Shown here piece by piece: positions 25,436-34,749 of a stretch of DNA of 64,000 bases (the stretch's first letter is position 1; each line of letters starts with the position of its first letter). Under the pieces are notes generated by a model. It searched no databases and was not told the DNA's origin. It worked only from the letters and a program-made list of their open reading frames with translations. The position numbers and the translations under genes are program-made. Where the stretch lies: assembly GCA_965199245.1 (NCBI GenBank), contig CBDAQP010000001.1, forward strand, positions 806,001 to 870,000, written 5' to 3'. The stretch is from Carbonatibacter sp965199245. Lineage in GTDB: Bacteria > Pseudomonadota > Alphaproteobacteria > Kiloniellales > Kiloniellaceae.

Positions 25436-26230
25436 AGTAGATTTTCCTTTCCAACGGCGTTTCAGGTGGCATTGGCAACTCTATTGAACAGGGGTCGTGC
25501 CGTCAGGCAGCAGCGGTCGCCTTGAGAGCCCGCTTCAAATTGTACGCCATTGCGGTGAGCTGGATATGTCGCTTTGCCTTGCCAGCACCCCGGTGTGGAA
25601 CTGCCCGCAGGCCATAACTTCGTTGGGCCAAAGACCCTCCCGATCCGGCAACGCACCTTGTGAATGGGGCCTCGCTTTCAGCCTTGCTGCGGCGTCGTTG
25701 CGGACCCAAACGCCGGTCACAACACCCCGGGTGGTGCCTCCCTTCTCCTCGACCGCATTGCGAAAGCCAACGCCCTGATACGCACTGTCGGCAGAGACCT
25801 GTTCAGGATCACTACATCACAGCCGGCTTTCCCGTCATTCACGTTGGCCGGCGTGACGACAATTTTCTCCAAAGGCCGTCCGCGTCGGCGCGGGAGAAAC
25901 CGCAAAAGCGGCGGAACGAAGCCCGGTCATCCAGCGCATCGGCCAGCTTCACATCATCAGACCACCGCCCCAAAAGCAGGGCCTTCAGCAAACACAGTGG
26001 CGGCCAACCCGCTTCGCCTTTGGAGGCGGAGGAAATATCCGCCAGATGATGATCAGGCATCGTCCAATCGACCAGGAGGACAAGGTCATCAGGATCGCTT
26101 CTTTTCCCATCAAAGGAAAAATGCTCCTGACCAATCTCACGACGCGCCATCAATCCTCCCAAACTCTTCTATCAATTAAGAGAATCACAAAACAGCAGAC
26201 CCGTCCAGTGCTATCCGCGCACAGGTCTCA
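25436..26230 (-). mobile_element. Internally deleted IS5-family (IS427-type) element, copy 2, inverted
   Basis: Nearly identical to 1493-2403 but on the opposite strand, including the same internal deletion in the transposase. The outer end (CCGCGCACAGGTCTCA) is intact at 26230. The other end is cut by an IS3 remnant. The two copies bound a 23-kb segment as an inverted pair. Confidence 0.8.
25497..26162 (-). pseudogene. IS5-family transposase remnant, copy 2
   Basis: Same broken gene as 1561-2226: an intact N-terminal frame of 107 codons, then an internal deletion and frameshifts, with the C-terminal LTAMAYNLKRALKATAAA. A few base differences from copy 1 (for example LVLLVDW instead of LVGLVAW) show the copies have been separate for some time. 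Confidence 0.78.
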
Positions 26231-26343
26231 TTATACTCGGCGCATGAATGTCGCTAAACTTCCTCTTAATGGTTTTGATATTCCCGCCACCATCCTTGGC
26301 GCGAATTTGCTTACTATTCGGGGCGTCCATGGCCTATGTTGTC

Positions 26344-26375
26344 AAACGGCATGGGTTGGGTCTCCTCAGAAAAAT
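26344..26375 (+). repeat. 32-bp motif upstream of hicAB
   Basis: Matches 2469-2500 with one mismatch. It is followed within 16 bp by the probable hicAB promoter. Confidence 0.7.
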
Positions 26376-26390
26376 AATGCGCACTATCTA

Positions 26391-26421
26391 TTGACATTCT
26401 CATTAAAAAGGCGCATTTATA
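26391..26421 (+). promoter_or_regulatory. Probable hicAB promoter
   Basis: TTGACA at 26391-26396 and a TTTATA box at 26416-26421. The GCGCAT and ACGCAT half-sites around the -10 region could be a HicB operator. The spacer of 18-19 bp is slightly long. Confidence 0.4.
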
Positions 26422-26489
26422 TACGCATAAAAATGTTAATTTTACTACGTTAGTCATTTTTAATTCCTTTCGTTAATGGGGTTGTAGTA

Positions 26490-26672
26490 GTGGAAACGAA
26501 CAGTCGGAAAATCATTAGACACCTTGAAAAAGACGGCTTCGAATTGGTGAAAATCACTGGTTCGCATCACAAATTCAAAAAAGGCGACAAGACTGTGACT
26601 ATCCCGCACCCGAAAAAGGATTTGCCAATTGGCACTGTTTACAACATCCGCAAACAGGCTGGTTGGCCGTAG
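26490..26672 (+). CDS. hicA: HicA-type mRNA interferase toxin
   Basis: A 60-residue protein with the double-stranded-RNA-binding-like HicA fold: IIRHLEKDGFELVKITGSHHKFKKGDKTVTIPHPKKDLPIGTVYNIRKQAG. His26 or His27 in GSHH is the expected catalytic residue. It starts at GTG. Paired with hicB 14 bp downstream. Confidence 0.93.
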   Translation: METNSRKIIRHLEKDGFELVKITGSHHKFKKGDKTVTIPHPKKDLPIGTVYNIRKQAGWP

Positions 26673-26686
26673 CGAAAAGGAAAACC

Positions 26687-27079
26687 ATGCGTTACTATAT
26701 TGGTGTCGTGCATCAGGACGGGGACAGTGCCTACGGCGTTCACTTTCCTGATGTACCTGGTTGCTTTTCAGCAGCCGATGAGTTGAATGATCTGTTATCA
26801 AAAGCTAGTGAAGCCCTATCGCTTCATCTGGAAGACGAAACATTGCCGGAAACCCGACCCCTGGATGCGGTTCGAACGGATGATGACGTTGCCAAAGACC
26901 TTGCCGAAGGTGCTTTTCTGCTGGCCGTGCCCTTCATCAGGTTGAGCGGTCGAAGCACTAGGGCGAACATTACCATGGACGCCGGACTATTGGCCGCTGT
27001 TGACCAAACAGCAAAGGAGCGCGGTTTGACCAGATCGTCCTTTCTTGCTGATCTGGCACGAAGTGAAATCGCTGGTTAA
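26687..27079 (+). CDS. hicB: HicB-type antitoxin
   Basis: A 130-residue protein with the HicB partial RNase H fold (YYIGVVHQDGDSAYGVHFPDVPGCFSAADELNDLLSKASEAL) and a C-terminal ribbon-helix-helix-type DNA-binding segment (RANITMDAGLLAAVDQTAKERGLTRSSFLADLA). The ATG at 26687 follows AAGG. Its last codon and stop lie in the 53-bp motif also found after higA. Confidence 0.93.
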   Translation: MRYYIGVVHQDGDSAYGVHFPDVPGCFSAADELNDLLSKASEALSLHLEDETLPETRPLDAVRTDDDVAKDLAEGAFLLAVPFIRLSGRSTRANITMDAGLLAAVDQTAKERGLTRSSFLADLARSEIAG

Positions 27080-27126
27080 CTCTGCGACATTCCGGCACCA
27101 ACGCCCACCGTTGCTGTCAATCGATC
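27074..27126 (+). repeat. 53-bp motif starting at the end of hicB
   Basis: Matches 3128-3180 at 50 of 53 positions. To its right lies an IS1031-type fragment here, but an IS5 C-terminal fragment at the higA locus, so the motif is not a fixed part of either element. Confidence 0.7.
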
Positions 27127-27393
27127 ATCAATTGTAAAGGATGGAACCTGGCAAATTATCCTGCGTGACCTCGTGCTTCGGCTGCTTGAGGGCCGGAACA
27201 AACAGGCAGGCGCGGCCATTATCGACTCACAATCGGTCAAGGCCCGGACAAAAAAAGAGGTTCGATGCCGGCAAAAAAGTGAAGGGAATCAAGCGGCATT
27301 TATGGGTGGATCTGCTCGGGTTTCCGCTGCATCTGGTGGTGCATGATGCTGGAATACAGGATCGCGATGGAACCCGCATTCTATTGAAAGATA

Positions 27394-28277
27394 TAGCCTA
27401 TTCTATATAAAATGATTCAATTTGGAAGAGTTGTTCAATGGAGCACAAGAGTTGTTTTCTGACGGCCTTGAGATGGGCCCATTTTTGCTCGATGGGGTTG
27501 AGGTCAGGGGAATAAGGGGGCAGGAAGAGCAGGGTATGCCCTGCTTTTTAGATGATATTCTGCGTGGCTTGTGAAATGTTGCGTTATCCATGACGATGAC
27601 AGAGTTTTCAGGAAGTTGAGGCAGCAAATCCTGTTTGACCCATGCGGTGAAAATATCTGCAGTGACGTTTGCCTGAAACAGGCCGACTGTCAGCAGGGTT
27701 TTCCCGATCAGGGCACCAATCGCATTGGTTCGGCCCCTAGCCTGCCAATCGCACAGGCCATCACACCGTTGACCTGTTGGTGCATAACCATGCGTGCGGG
27801 GCATGTCATGGGCAAAGCCGCTTTCATCGATATGAACAATAGGACGGCCCCGGTGCTCATACATCTTTATCATCGTTTGGAAGACATGCCGTGCGCCAGC
27901 GCACGTCTTTGGATGCGTGAGAGTTTTTTTTATAGGTCACACCCAAACGGCGCAGGGCGTAATGGATCCCCTGACACACCAAAACGACGGGCACGCTCAT
28001 AGTGATATGCATCAGGATGAGCCCGAACATCACGCGCCAGGGCGACCATATCAATCTTTGTCGCCGGCTTAGTCCGGGTTGTCTTCGGCTCAGGGGTCTT
28101 GAGCCAACGGGTCACGCCCCACACAAAAACGCTCCGCCACCTGCGCTATTGTAAGGCCTTCCTTCTCACGGACAGATCAAACCTTACGGCGGAAATCTGA
28201 TGAATACGCCATCCATAAACTATAAGCACATTATAATGAATTGGCTATAATTTAATCATTTTATGTAGAACAGGCTA
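27394..28277 (-). mobile_element. IS630-type A element inserted in IS1031-type element
   Basis: The ends TAGCCTATTCTATATAAAAT and, on the other strand, TAGCCTGTTCTACATAAAAT are flanked by TA on both sides. Removing the element restores the sequence of the IS1031-type copy at 62.5 kb. The transposase is broken (see 27403-28200). Confidence 0.82.
27403..28200 (-). pseudogene. IS630-family transposase (type A), frameshifted
   Basis: Pieces: PATKIDMVALARDVRAHPDAYHYERARRFGVS, then GIHYALRRLGVTYKK, then the catalytic part MIKMYEHRGRPIVHIDESGFAHDM with the first Asp and VIVMDNATFHKPRR with the second. The region with the catalytic Glu (YSPDLNPIEQKWAHLK in other copies) is out of frame. At least two frameshifts. 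Confidence 0.78.
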
Positions 28278-28581
28278 TATAAAGAAAAAGCACAGAAGGC
28301 TGCAATTGTTCCGGGCTGGTTATCGCGGGCCGATCATGGACGCATTGGCCAATCAGGAAAAACTGAAAATCGAAATCGTAAAGCGAGGTGAAGAAAAAGC
28401 GTTCAAGCTGCTGCCAAAAGCACTGGATTGTCGAGCGATCTTTCGCATGGCTGGAGCCTGCAAGGCGGCTGGCAAAACATTACGAAAATCTCGACAAAAC
28501 GCAGGAAGCCATGATCCGGCTACGCTTCATACAAATCGCAATCAAAAGAATTATAAAACTTAATTGTTAGACAGCTTCTCA

Positions 28582-28635
28582 GAAAATCTGATGAATACCT
28601 CATCCATAAATTATAATAAAATTACAATGGATTAG
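28582..28635 (-). mobile_element. IS630-type A terminal fragment
   Basis: AAATCTGATGAATACCTCAT and the following AT-rich bases match the transposase-start end of the type A element in inverted orientation. It is wedged between the IS1031-type and IS1478-like elements. Confidence 0.5.
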
Positions 28636-30009
28636 TTCGCGCTGAACAAAGCCTAAGTCATTGCTATTTCGCAGCGTTGGAAGTGAAGTATTCGATTTTG
28701 CCGTTTTCGTCGTCCTGATCAGCGCATTGATGACCCGGACAAGCCAAAACGCGATGGCGTTCAGACGCATGTTATGGCCGCCAGCAAGGCGTTCATGGTG
28801 TCTCCAGTCTGGCCTTTCAGGACGTTCCGATCAAGGCGGCCATCGGTTTTCATGTGGTGGCCTCGATGGCCGACCTTCGTTTGAGTTCGCGCCTCATCTG
28901 CGGGCTCAATCCGCGCGTGCGCCCTGACATCATGACCGAGGCCTCGCCCTCGTCATTGTGGCCGCGATAGCCCCTGTCGACGTAGACCCGTTCCGGTCCA
29001 GTCATCCGGGCGGCCTGGGCCACTGTATCGGCCAGAGTATGGCCCCCGGAAACTTTTCGCCCAGACCCTCACGGTTGGTGGTGGCAATCCCAACCTTGGC
29101 ACCAAACTCGTCAGGATTACGCGCCTTACCCTTGGCGATGCAGGCAACTTCCGGAGCGTGCAGGGCATAGAGCTTGTTCTTGTCCCCGGGCTGTTGCACC
29201 AGAAGACGCCAGGCCCAACAGTTTCGCAAAACGGGCCTCGAGGTTCCCGGCAATCTTACGGACAATATCGCGGAAAACCCGGCCGAGATAGGTCTTGAGT
29301 GTCCTGATCTCGCGGCGCATGCGCCGGAACTGTCTGGCATGGGCATAACGCCCGGCCATAAGGGCAGCGCGTCTGGCCACACGGGTGTGGCTGCGGCGCA
29401 GGACAAGGCCGTGCCGTTTGGCCTGACGAACCAGGGCCTGCAACGCTTTCAGATACAGACGGCTGTCGGTGGGGTAAGCTATGGCCTTGGGCCACCGTAA
29501 TCCGCTCGAAACTGCTGTCCTTGACTGCTCCCGCGTCAACCGCAACACCGACCGTCGCCGACAAAACCGCATGCCTTCGGGACGCCTGCGCCAGCGCGTC
29601 ATCGTGCTGGAGTCAATCGGCAGGCGGTGCTGAAAAAAATCAAAACCGCAGAAATACGGCCAGTAGGGGTTCTCAACCCACCGCTCCACAACCTCATCAG
29701 GTCGTACATGTGTTTCAGATAGTGCAGCCCGCAGACGCGTTGGTTTCGCAGGACGGCGGCCTGTAGTGCTTGCCAAAGGCCTCATCAAATGTGGACCAGG
29801 CCATCAAGTTGCTCAGGCGTATCAGATTATGCTCCTTGTCGATGATCGAATCAAGGCGTTCGCGAAAGAGGTCGGCGTTGCTGCTTCTTGGGTTTCATGA
29901 AAATCTACCAGAAAACGAGGGGTGAAAGCGATCCTGCTGGCATTTTACAACATTCGATTCCCTCTGGGAATCCATATTATCTGCGGACTTCAGAGTTTTT
30001 CAGCGCGAA
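28636..30009 (-). mobile_element. IS5-type element with TTCGCGCTGAA ends, copy 1 (IS1478-like)
   Basis: Terminal repeats TTCGCGCTGAA and TTCAGCGCGAA bound 1374 bp. The second copy at 56968-58399 is in the opposite orientation. The transposase on the minus strand is decayed. Confidence 0.75.
28720..29898 (-). pseudogene. IS5-family (IS1478-like) transposase, frameshifted
   Basis: From the 29898 side: ETHVRPDEVVERWVENPYWPYFCGFDFFQHRLPIDSSTMTRWRRR, then AYPTDSRLYLKALQALVRQAKRHGLVLRRSH and RRMRREIRTLKTYLGRVFRDIVRKIAG. The catalytic C-terminal half is in other frames (compare RVYVDRGYRGHNDEGEASV in the second copy). Not translatable as one protein. Confidence 0.75.
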
Positions 30010-30159
30010 CGGATTAGCTACAGACAAAGCTTGACCATCTCTCCCGCCGGGATCCTCACCGGATTTCGGTGATGGACTCTCAGTCCTGTTCGCACTCGAC
30101 ACGCGCCATAAAATGAGCTATAATTGCATTTAATTTGATGCGTTAATGATGAGAATGCC
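30010..30159. other. Short intergenic region before the antitoxin gene
   Basis: No gene seen. AT-rich stretches just before 30160 (TATAATTGCATTTAATTTGATG) probably contain the antitoxin promoter; TATAAT at 30118-30123 fits a -10 box. Confidence 0.35.
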
Positions 30160-30444
30160 ATGGATATCACCAAAGACATCCGCCCCCTGACCGAGTTCAA
30201 ACGCGACACGACGCGTTTCATGTCGCACCTCAAAGACGCCGGCCGCCCGTCCGTTCTGACAGTCAACGGCAAGCCGGCACTCGTGGTCATGGACGCCGAA
30301 GCTTGGCAGGATGTTCAGGATCAGATCGAGTATGCCCGGACGGTCGCGGGCATCCGCCGCAAGGGTCTCGATCAGGCCCGTGACGGCCAAGGCATCGAGG
30401 CTGCGGCCTTTTTTGAGACGCTGGATGCTCGTAGCAAGGCATGA
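30160..30444 (+). CDS. Phd/YefM-type antitoxin
   Basis: A 94-residue protein with the Phd/YefM pattern: IRPLTEFKRDTTRFMSHLKDAGRPSVLTVNGKPALVVMDAEAWQDVQDQIEY. The N-terminal half binds operator DNA and dimerises; the C-terminal tail binds the toxin. The tail is intact here, but the partner toxin gene is truncated, so this may be an orphan antitoxin. Confidence 0.88.
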   Translation: MDITKDIRPLTEFKRDTTRFMSHLKDAGRPSVLTVNGKPALVVMDAEAWQDVQDQIEYARTVAGIRRKGLDQARDGQGIEAAAFFETLDARSKA

Positions 30445-30617
30445 AGCACTACCGAGTGATCATCACGCCGTTCGCCGGTGAGAACATCCGCGAAGCCCAT
30501 GAGTGGTTAGAGGTTGAAAACCCCACTTACGCGGCCAAGTGGCTAATACCAATTTTCAGAAAATTTGACTTATTTGCCCTTGTGTTTCTTGCCCTTGTGT
30601 TTCTTGTCCTTGTGTGA
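30441..30617 (+). pseudogene. RelE/ParE-type toxin, truncated by IS630
   Basis: It starts by a four-base overlap with the antitoxin and reads MKHYRVIITPFAGENIREAH, then EWLEVENPTYAAKWL, the N-terminal third of a RelE/ParE toxin. At 30547 an IS630-type B element cuts in, and the frame ends at 30617 with a hydrophobic IS-derived tail. The catalytic C-terminal residues are lost. Confidence 0.8.
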
Positions 30618-31391
30618 TTCTTAACGGGACACTTTATTGGAGGTTTCCATGGGACGCGCCATTTCCTTGCGAGAAGACTTTGACAGTCGCCAGCTTCGCC
30701 CGCCAATCAGCTGAGTCCAATCAAACACGCTGCCTTTTGGCACTGGCTGTCATCTCTGATGGCGGCAGCCGAAGTGAGGCCGCTGTTGTTGGCGGTGTTG
30801 GTTTGCAAATCATTCGTGACCAGGTGTTGCGATTTAACCGGGAAGGTTCGGCAGGCCTCGTTGATCGCAAATCGTTCCACCGAAGCTGAATGCTGGCCAC
30901 CGGCAGGCCCTGGCGTCCCGGGTTGGCGCGGCCCATACAGGAAACGGCGTTATGCGCGGGCGTCTGGCAGATCTGGTGCACCGGGTATGGGAAGAATACA
31001 GGATCAGTGTGAGCATCGTCACAATGAGCCGGGTGTGACGGGAAATGGGCGACAGAAAGCTGACGGCGCGACCGCGTCATCATGGCCGGAACAAGCATGC
31101 GATTGACACATTTAAAAAAACTTCCCCGCCGGAATAGCCTCCCTGCACGCCGGAATTGGTTCGGCTGTCCCGCTGGACATCCGGTGGCAGGATGAGGCGC
31201 ATGTTGGCCAGAAGAACAACATGTTGGGCCAAACGGGGCACACGGCCTGTGGCAGAAAAAGACCAGCGCACAAAATCTGTCTGGATATTTGGTGCTCTCT
31301 GCCCGGCACGGGGCGTTGGTGCTGTTCGGGTCCTGCCGCGCTGTGATACAGACTGCAGGCAATGGGCCGCTTTGGTCGTTAAATGGCGTGG
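30547..31391 (+). mobile_element. IS630-type B element, 3'-truncated
   Basis: It starts TACCAATTTTC and carries broken transposase pieces (GSRSEAAVVGGVGLQIIRDQVLRFNREGSAGLVDRKS, then GRMRRMLARRTTCWAKRGTRPVAEKDQRTKS). Similarity stops near 31345, before the catalytic end. A direct repeat of TTCTTGCCCTTGTGT lies near the start. Confidence 0.7.
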
Positions 31392-32306
31392 TCAGGCCAT
31401 AGTGTCAGCGGCATGAAGGCAATTATTCAGGCACTGCTCACTGTCGCGGTCAAACATGGGAAAGTGGGTGTGACCAGCCCCCCCTGTGACGAGGATGGCC
31501 CGTCCGCCAGTGGTGTTGAGTGTCTCAACCCAGTTGATCCATTCTGTGTGGCGTTGTGTCCAGTGGGATGCGGTGTCGAGAAAGTCGCCTGCAAAAATGA
31601 CTGTGGGGATATGGCGCAGTTTTTCCGGTTTCGCCACTGTGGTTGATGGTTCAAGAGCAATAAAAGCGGTGCAGAGTTCAGGGGTCTGTGTGATGGCATC
31701 CATCGCGATTTCACCGCCCTGACTGTGGCAGATGATAATCGCGGGGCCTGTCCGCGCCAAAACGGCATGCAGGGCGCGAACGTGGAGCGACGTGGTTGTC
31801 AGCCAACGCGGAATGAAGAAGCGGGCGAAATGGTCAAAGGCATGGACAGGAAACTGTGACCGCGCAAAGGCTGTACGCGTGAGAAAATTTTCGGGGCGAC
31901 CGATGCGAAAAAGCGTCCAGGCTTCTTCTTGTGATCTGAGGATCGGGTCGCCTTCCCAGTGACCGGGGGCAAAACCACTGCGCCCGCGTTCGACATTATC
32001 GAGCACATGAACCTCATAACCGCGTTTGATCAAAAGATGGAGCCAACCGGGTCGCCCGTCCGGCGTTGTTTCCCAGGTTCCACCATGCATTCCCCCCCCA
32101 TGAACCAAAACAACAGGCGGGGCGTCATTGCGTTGGGTTGGGACAAAGTATTGGACATAGGCATGACCGACAGAAAAATGTCCGCGCGGGTCGTGAATGT
32201 ATTGGCTCGCACGGGTAAAAGACACCTCGCGTGCTGTGCCCTCGGTGACTTCAACCACCTCTCCCTCCACGTAATAACTCCCAAAATCCTGTAAAGAGTA
32301 AGGCAT
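31392..32306 (-). CDS. Alpha/beta hydrolase (esterase-like)
   Basis: About 304 residues with the alpha/beta hydrolase fold. PPVVLVHGGGMHGGTWETTPDG is the oxyanion-hole region, IIICHSQGG holds the nucleophile Ser in an S-x-G-type elbow, and GGAGHTHFPMF near the C-terminus holds the catalytic His. The ATG at 32306 follows GGGAG. It ends the TRAP operon dctQ-dctM-dctP read leftward and probably processes the imported compound or an ester of it. Substrate unknown. Confidence 0.82.
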   Translation of the reverse strand: MPYSLQDFGSYYVEGEVVEVTEGTAREVSFTRASQYIHDPRGHFSVGHAYVQYFVPTQRNDAPPVVLVHGGGMHGGTWETTPDGRPGWLHLLIKRGYEVHVLDNVERGRSGFAPGHWEGDPILRSQEEAWTLFRIGRPENFLTRTAFARSQFPVHAFDHFARFFIPRWLTTTSLHVRALHAVLARTGPAIIICHSQGGEIAMDAITQTPELCTAFIALEPSTTVAKPEKLRHIPTVIFAGDFLDTASHWTQRHTEWINWVETLNTTGGRAILVTGGAGHTHFPMFDRDSEQCLNNCLHAADTMA

Positions 32307-32390
32307 AAGAACTGCTCCCAAACGCAGGCCGCCAGTCAAGAGCGGGAGGTGTTTACGAACACCACCCGCGCAACGATCAGAATGATTTGT

Positions 32391-33410
32391 TTAGTCAAGG
32401 TTGTTCAGGGCCTGATATTCGTTATAGGCGGCGGCATAGGCCCGGTAGCTGTCGATGACACGCTTGAACATCGGATATTTGGCGGATTTTTCAGCATAGA
32501 CCGCATCAGTCGCAGCGCGAAGGGCCGCCATGACGCTGTCGGGAAAGCGTCTGATTGTGACGCCTTCCTTGCGAAAATCATCGAGGACGGCTGACTGCGC
32601 CGCTGCCATCGTGCCTATGGCATAGAGGTTGGCATCGGCACATGCCGTCTCCAGTGCCGTGCGCTGGTTCGCGCTGAGGGAGTCCCATTTGTCCTTGTTC
32701 ATATAAAACTCAATGAAGCCAGCGGGTTGGTGCCAGCCGGGGAAGTAGTAATTTTTGACAATTTTTTCAAATCCGAAAAATTTATCGGCAAGTGGAAAGC
32801 TGAATTCGGTGGCATCCAAACGGCCTGTTTCCAGTGCGGTTGACAGTTCGCCAATAGGAAGTGACATGGCACTCGCTCCCAGTTTGCCGAGGATTTCGCC
32901 CCCCAGCCCCCCGATTCTGATATTCAGGCCCTTGAAATCTTCGGGGCGTTCAATGTGTCTGTTGTACCAGCCGCCTGACTCGGAGAGGATGATCCCGCAG
33001 GCCATAGGGACAAGGTTATAGGGTTGGTAGAGTTCACGCCAAAGCTCCAGCCCGCCGCCATGGTGCAACCAGCTGATATAGGAAAGGGGATCACCGCCAA
33101 AGGGAACAGAGCCAAAAAGTGCGGCTGCAGGTTCCTTTCCACTGGCATAGGCCGCATAGGACCAGGCGGCATCAATCGCCCCCGCGCTGACATTGTCAAA
33201 AATTTCAAAGGGCGGTGACAGTTCGCCAGCAAGAAAATAGTTGAATGTGATCTCACCATCGGTCAGAGCCGAAACAGTAGCAACAAATCGCTTTGCCGTC
33301 GGATCCAGGACTGGCGCACCCCCGAAAGCAGATTGCAGGGTCAGGGTTTTTGCCGATACTGTTCCTGTCATCATAGTCAGCAACCCTATGGCGAGGATAA
33401 TATTTTTCAT
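32391..33410 (-). CDS. dctP: TRAP solute-binding protein (TakP-like)
   Basis: About 339 residues with a signal peptide (MKNIILAIGLLTMMTGTVSA). WLHHGGGLELWRELYQPYNLVPM, then DFKGLNIRIGGLGGEILGKLGAS and NYYFPGWHQPAGFIEFYMNKDKW resemble the TakP branch, which binds alpha-keto acids. The conserved Arg is in LNIRIGG. The ATG at 33410 is preceded by GGGAGACAAGAG. Encoded after dctM in the leftward operon. Confidence 0.88.
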   Translation of the reverse strand: MKNIILAIGLLTMMTGTVSAKTLTLQSAFGGAPVLDPTAKRFVATVSALTDGEITFNYFLAGELSPPFEIFDNVSAGAIDAAWSYAAYASGKEPAAALFGSVPFGGDPLSYISWLHHGGGLELWRELYQPYNLVPMACGIILSESGGWYNRHIERPEDFKGLNIRIGGLGGEILGKLGASAMSLPIGELSTALETGRLDATEFSFPLADKFFGFEKIVKNYYFPGWHQPAGFIEFYMNKDKWDSLSANQRTALETACADANLYAIGTMAAAQSAVLDDFRKEGVTIRRFPDSVMAALRAATDAVYAEKSAKYPMFKRVIDSYRAYAAAYNEYQALNNLD

Positions 33411-33438
33411 CTCTTGTCTCCCGTTGTGATGAGTAGTT

Positions 33439-34749
33439 CTAGATAAACCCGGTGATGAGGCCGGGGAAAAGGATGAGAAGACCCAAAACTGCGAGCTGTA
33501 ACCCGATAAAGGGCAAGACACCTTTGTAGATTTCACCTGTTTCCAGGCGGTTTCCTGCGGCTCCTTTGAGATAAAACAGGGAAAAGCCAAAGGGTGGAGT
33601 CAGGAAAGAGCTTTGCAAATTGACGGCAACAAGGATGCCAAACCAGACGAGCAGTGATTGACCGCTTAGCCCGTTTCCGAAATCAGAACCTGCCATAATA
33701 GGTGTAAAGATGGGTAAGAGGATTAAGGTAATTTCCAGCCAGTCCAAAATGAACCCGAGCAGAAAAATCGTCCCCATGACCACGAGGAGGACAGTCAACG
33801 GCCCGTCGCCAAAGGCTGTCACCCCCGCCCGAACCAGATCATCCCCCCCGATTCCTTTGAAGACAGCAGAAAAACAGGTCGCGCCAATCATGATAAACAG
33901 CACCATTGTTGTCGTTGTGATGGTTTTTTCTGCGGCTTCCTTGATCATTCTCAGGCTGAATTGGCCGTAAAAAAGGGTGATGAGCATGGCCCCCAAAACG
34001 CCCAGACCGCTGGCCTCAGTCGGTGTGGCGAGTCCGGAAATAATCGACCCCAGAACAGAGATCACGAGCATAAAAAGCGGGGCGAGGTCCAGGACAAGTC
34101 GTCCTGTGTTTGGACTGTTTTTTCCTGAACCAGGGGGGGGGCACCCGCGCGCGCGCCAGAAGACCACGCCGGCATAACCAGAGATGAGCAGGATTGCCGG
34201 ACCCAGTGCTGCCTTGAACATGTCAGGTACGGATATTTGCAACTGATCGCCCAGGACAATCAACATGACTGAGGGGGGAATTAAAATAGCCAGCGTTCCC
34301 GAGGCAGCAACAAGTCCAGCGGCTGTTTCCCTGTCATAGCCTGCCTCTGTCAGGCGGGGCAGGGCCAGCAGGCCCAGAAGCACGACAGAGGCCCCGACAA
34401 TCCCCGAAGAGGCCGCGAGCAGAACACCGATGACCAAAACGGAAAGTCCCATGCCTGCGGTGGATCCGCCTAGTCCGCGCTGCGCTGCGCGGAGTGCGCG
34501 TTCACCCACACCCGATTTTTCCAAAATCAGCCCCATGAAAATAAACATTGGAATGGTCACGAGAAGCCAGTTTGACAAAACATTAGCGTAGATTCGGCTG
34601 ACGAGGATGTTAGAGAAAGCCAGTGGCAAATCAGACAACAAAATAAAAAGCGCGGCGGATCCCGCGAGCACCATGCCGACACGATAACCTGCCAGCAGAC
34701 CAATCAGCGTCAACGCAGACATGGCGAGGGGAAGAAGGTTTTCGCTCAT
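33439..34749 (-). CDS. dctM: TRAP transporter large membrane subunit
   Basis: A 436-residue multi-spanning permease with MFIFMGLILEKSGVGERALRAAQRGLGG, then AASSGIVGASVVLLGLLALPRLTEAGYDRETAAGLVAASGTL and GLATPTEASGLGVLGAMLITL. It is of the DctM type that goes with TakP-like receptors. It overlaps dctQ by four bases. Confidence 0.92.
   Translation of the reverse strand: MSENLLPLAMSALTLIGLLAGYRVGMVLAGSAALFILLSDLPLAFSNILVSRIYANVLSNWLLVTIPMFIFMGLILEKSGVGERALRAAQRGLGGSTAGMGLSVLVIGVLLAASSGIVGASVVLLGLLALPRLTEAGYDRETAAGLVAASGTLAILIPPSVMLIVLGDQLQISVPDMFKAALGPAILLISGYAGVVFWRARGCPPPGSGKNSPNTGRLVLDLAPLFMLVISVLGSIISGLATPTEASGLGVLGAMLITLFYGQFSLRMIKEAAEKTITTTTMVLFIMIGATCFSAVFKGIGGDDLVRAGVTAFGDGPLTVLLVVMGTIFLLGFILDWLEITLILLPIFTPIMAGSDFGNGLSGQSLLVWFGILVAVNLQSSFLTPPFGFSLFYLKGAAGNRLETGEIYKGVLPFIGLQLAVLGLLILFPGLITGFI

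Larger units (their letters stand above)
27137..28578 (+). mobile_element. IS1031-type IS5 element, 5'-truncated and interrupted
   Basis: The two halves, 27137-27393 and 28278-28578, join into one IS1031-type transposase region (AIIDSQSVKARTKK, then WVDLLGFPLHLVVHDAGIQDRDG, then GYRGPIMDALANQEKLKIEIVKRGEE and SFAWLEPARRLAKHYENL). An IS630-type A element separates the halves. The right end TTGTTAGACAGCTTC matches the copy at 62254-63070. The left end is missing. Confidence 0.78.

Noticed and set aside
30570..30617. Short repeats CCCTTGTGTTTCTTG as a meaningful array
   Set aside because: Only two to three 15-18-bp units in an IS630 end, also present in a shorter form at 3560. Explained by slippage within the element.
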